A DNA stretch of 6,466 bases from Deltaproteobacteria bacterium (GTDB lineage Bacteria > Desulfobacterota > DSM-4660 > Desulfatiglandales > B25-G16). A program made the position numbers and the translations under genes. The stretch is taken from positions 207,174 through 213,639 of the forward strand of contig CP070660.1 of the NCBI GenBank assembly GCA_020355145.1. Reading direction: 5' to 3'. The first letter of the stretch is position 1. Each line of letters opens with the position of its first letter. The notes beneath the pieces were generated by a model. The model was given only the letters and a program-made list of their open reading frames with translations, was not told the DNA's origin and did no database searches. Positions 3,891 through 6,466 of the stretch are shown here, in pieces.

Positions 3891-6374
3891 ATGCCCAGGA
3901 AAAGATCGTATAGGGAATTGCCTATTGATAAACTCAGATGGCGACTTGATCCAGCCGCCCTGCCATTTGAGACCACTGAAGACCTTGGACCCCTAAAGGA
4001 GATTATCGGCCAAAAAAGGGGTGTGGAGGCCTTCAGATTTGGTATGGGTATGGATAAACCGGGATACAACGTCTTTGTCACCGGGATCACAGGCACTGGG
4101 AGAATGTCCACGGTTCGAAAACTGCTTGAAGAGATCTCTAAGAAGAAGGGGAGAGTGCCAGATGAGCTTTGCTATGTCAATAACTTCAAGAACCCAGAGG
4201 CGCCCATCCTCCTGCGACTCAAGGCGGGTATGGGGAGCAAATTCAAGAAGGATGTCCGCGATCTTCTTGGAACCCTAAAGAAGGAGATCCCTCGGCTTTT
4301 TGAGAGCCAGGATTACCTCAACCGAAAAAAGGAGATCATGGAGGAATATGAGAAAAAGGGCAAGGACTTCTTCAAGGACCTGGATAAGAAGGTTAGAGAG
4401 GAGGGATTTGCCGTCGTGGATATACAGGTGGGACAGATTAAGAGGCCTGGTGTCATGCCTTTGGTTGACGGAAACCCCGTGGATATCGACCAGGTTGAGG
4501 CAATGGTGGAAAAGGGAAGGTTCCCAAAGGAGGAGTTTGAGGAGTTAAAAGAAAGGCAGGCAAGGCTAAGGGGGGAGATAGACCAGATCTTCCTTGATCT
4601 CAGGAGTCTTCAAAAAGAGGTCCAGGAAGATGTAGAAAAAATGGACCGCTTGATGTTCACGAAAATGGCCACGGAACTCGCTGCACCCATAAGGGATAGG
4701 TATAAGAGTAAAGAGATCGATAATTATCTCAACGACATGCTTGAGGATATGACCGAAAATCTACAAATCTTTACACGCCAGAACCAGCAAGCCCTTCCCG
4801 GGATTCCCTTGTTGCTCCCTGAAGGCGACCCTTTTCAACCCTATCAGGTTAATCTCCTGGTGGATAATGGAGATAAGAAGGGACCCCCTGTTATTATCGA
4901 ATCCTATCCGACTTACAGAAATCTCTTCGGCAGCATTGAAAGGGTTGTTGATCGAAGCGGGGTATGGAGGACGGATTTCAGCAAGATTAAGGCAGGGTCT
5001 TTTATCAAGGCCAATGGGGGCTACCTTGTTCTGAACCTGCTTGATGCCCTTATGGAGCCTGGCGTATGGCCGGCCCTAAAGAGGTCCCTAAAAACCGAGA
5101 AGATGGAGATCCAGACCTATGATCCCTTTTACCTTTTCACCACCACAGCTCTAAAACCCGAACCCATTGAGATGGATATCAAGGTGGTCACCATCTCAGA
5201 TGAGTACCTATATCATCTACTCCTAGCCTATGACGAGGATGTCAAAAAGATCTTTAAGGTGAGGGCAGATTTTGACACCTCCATGGACAAAAACGAGGAA
5301 TCCATCCATAAATTTGCGGAGTTTATCAAGATGAAAAAGGATGAGGATTCATTGAGGTCCTTTGACAGAACCGCGGTAGCTACACTAATAGAGCATGCAG
5401 TTCGTATGGCAGGGAGGCAGGAAAAGATATCTACCAGCTTTCCCGCCATAACAGACCTCATCCGGGAGGCCGATTACTGGGCAGGCCAGGAAAACCTATC
5501 AGTGATAGGGGAAAAACATGTAGATAAGGCCATTGAAGCCAAGGTCTATAGATCCAACATGATTGAAGAGCATATTCAGGAGATGATCGATCGGGGGACC
5601 TTGATGATCGATGTGGAAGGGGAGGTAGTTGGCCAGGTTAATGGGCTCGCTGTTTATAACCTGGGGGACTATATGTTCGGAAAGCCCTCTCGTATTACCG
5701 CCTCTACCTCTATGGGTCGCTCAGGCATCATCAATATTGAAAGGGAAGCCGACCTGTCAGGCAGTACACACAATAAAGGGGTACTGATTTTAGGTGGATA
5801 TTTGAGAAAAAAGTATGCCCAGGATAAACCGTTAACTATGAGCGCCAGCATTGCCTTTGAGCAGTCTTACAGCGGTGTGGATGGGGACAGCGCCTCTTCA
5901 ACTGAAATCTATGCCCTGCTTTCAAGTCTTTCAGGTGTTCCCCTTAAACAATCTATAGCAGTTACCGGGTCTGTAAATCAGAAGGGGGAGGTACAGGCCA
6001 TTGGTGGTGTCAATGAGAAGATAGAGGGATTCTACGACTGTTGCCGAAAGGCAAGGCTAACCGGTGACCAGGGAGTTATGATACCGGAAAGTAATGTCAA
6101 AGACCTTATGCTTCGTAAAGATGTGGTGGGGGCGGTGAGGCAAGGAAAATTCCATATCTACGCTGTAAGGTCCATTGATGAAGGGATCGAGATCCTGACC
6201 GGTAAAAAGCCTGGAGAAAAGCAATCCGACGGGGCCTATCCCAAAGGGACGATAAATTACCTGGTCAATGAAAAGTTGAAGGAGTTGGCCGAGGGATTGA
6301 AGAAGTTTGGTGAAAAAGAGGAGGAAGAGGAGAAGAAGAAAGGCAAAGGGAATCCTGCCTTTGAGAATCCTTGA
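3891..6374 (+). CDS. Lon-family ATP-dependent serine protease (AAA_32/LonB type)
   Basis: This 827-residue protein combines an AAA+ ATPase with a C-terminal Lon protease domain, the arrangement of the COG1067 group. The N-terminal segment includes LPFETTEDL and IIGQKRGVEAFRFG, then a Walker A-like loop G65-ITGTGR-M-S-T (to 74) with Arg71 in place of the usual Lys. Residues about 120-260 are charged and helical, probably a coiled coil inserted in the ATPase. GGYLVLNLLDAL (376-387) is the Walker B-like strand, with Asn382 and Asp385. The protease domain (about 565-775) has the Ser667-Lys710 dyad, in GDSAS and GGVNEKIEGF. A Glu/Lys-rich tail (806-827) ends the protein. No membrane segment is seen, so it should be cytoplasmic. 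The ATG at 3891 is chosen because GAGGAG lies 7 bases upstream; a TTG at 3876 is a weaker alternative. It is likely cotranscribed with hsp20 and degrades damaged proteins. Confidence 0.93.
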   Translation: MPRKRSYRELPIDKLRWRLDPAALPFETTEDLGPLKEIIGQKRGVEAFRFGMGMDKPGYNVFVTGITGTGRMSTVRKLLEEISKKKGRVPDELCYVNNFKNPEAPILLRLKAGMGSKFKKDVRDLLGTLKKEIPRLFESQDYLNRKKEIMEEYEKKGKDFFKDLDKKVREEGFAVVDIQVGQIKRPGVMPLVDGNPVDIDQVEAMVEKGRFPKEEFEELKERQARLRGEIDQIFLDLRSLQKEVQEDVEKMDRLMFTKMATELAAPIRDRYKSKEIDNYLNDMLEDMTENLQIFTRQNQQALPGIPLLLPEGDPFQPYQVNLLVDNGDKKGPPVIIESYPTYRNLFGSIERVVDRSGVWRTDFSKIKAGSFIKANGGYLVLNLLDALMEPGVWPALKRSLKTEKMEIQTYDPFYLFTTTALKPEPIEMDIKVVTISDEYLYHLLLAYDEDVKKIFKVRADFDTSMDKNEESIHKFAEFIKMKKDEDSLRSFDRTAVATLIEHAVRMAGRQEKISTSFPAITDLIREADYWAGQENLSVIGEKHVDKAIEAKVYRSNMIEEHIQEMIDRGTLMIDVEGEVVGQVNGLAVYNLGDYMFGKPSRITASTSMGRSGIINIEREADLSGSTHNKGVLILGGYLRKKYAQDKPLTMSASIAFEQSYSGVDGDSASSTEIYALLSSLSGVPLKQSIAVTGSVNQKGEVQAIGGVNEKIEGFYDCCRKARLTGDQGVMIPESNVKDLMLRKDVVGAVRQGKFHIYAVRSIDEGIEILTGKKPGEKQSDGAYPKGTINYLVNEKLKELAEGLKKFGEKEEEEEKKKGKGNPAFENP

Positions 6375-6466
6375 TAATTATTTTAATGCCTATTCTCTTA
6401 GATCCTAATAGTGCTGGTGGGGACTTAGAAGCTAGACCTCCATTGTTTGAGACTTCCCCGGGGACC
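6375..6466. other. Right-edge non-coding tail
   Basis: After the protease stop there are 92 bases with an AT-rich start (ATAATTATTTTAATG) and a more G-rich end. I see no convincing intrinsic terminator: GGGGA near 6420 and TCCCC near 6455 could pair only across a long loop and are not followed by a T run. No start codon with a ribosome binding site is evident. Confidence 0.5.

Noticed and set aside
4021..4548. Open frames within the protease gene in other frames
   Set aside because: They are Arg/Trp-rich shadows of the real coding frame, which has clear domain motifs throughout.

Overview
The window looks like chromosomal DNA from an anaerobic bacterium. It has a rubrerythrin, a free-standing rubredoxin, a second ferritin-like diiron protein, a thiol peroxidase and a PerR/Fur-type regulator packed together, plus an iron-sulfur-flavoprotein-like oxidoreductase. 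Strong AGGAGG-type ribosome binding sites, heavy AGG/AGA use for arginine and the type of Lon-family protease suggest a sulfate-reducer or syntroph-like lineage (Desulfobacterota or similar). That taxonomic guess is inference only. No RNA genes, insertion sequences or CRISPR arrays were seen.

Left two thirds (about 1-3275) are on the minus strand, so they are read from right to left. First comes a flavodoxin-fold FMN oxidoreductase (3204-2596), preceded by a possible 24-codon leader ORF (3275-3201) whose stop overlaps its GTG start. After a 103-bp gap with a possible PerR-type operator follows a compact peroxide/oxygen-defence operon: rubrerythrin (2492-1983), a start-less C-terminal remnant of a peroxiredoxin (1983-1819), a PerR/Fur regulator (1811-1389), thiol peroxidase (1392-877, ATGA overlap with the regulator), a 52-residue rubredoxin (815-657) and a rubredoxin-less ferritin-like protein (628-125). 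A further gene probably begins at position 11 and runs off the left edge.

Right third is on the plus strand and diverges from the flavoprotein: a small heat-shock protein (3400-3846) and, 44 bp later, a Lon-family ATP-dependent protease of the AAA_32/LonB type (3891-6374). A sigma70-like promoter lies before the small heat-shock gene. The last 92 bases hold no recognisable gene or clear terminator.

The functional picture is a stress island. Peroxide and oxygen are reduced by rubrerythrin, thiol peroxidase and perhaps the ferritin-like protein, with rubredoxin and possibly the flavoprotein carrying electrons. A PerR-like sensor inside the operon probably controls it. The divergent holdase-protease pair would handle damaged proteins. 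The most notable oddities are the peroxiredoxin remnant, an Asn at one of the expected PerR metal-ligand positions, and the leader ORF upstream of the flavoprotein. Nothing seen amounts to a wholly new system.
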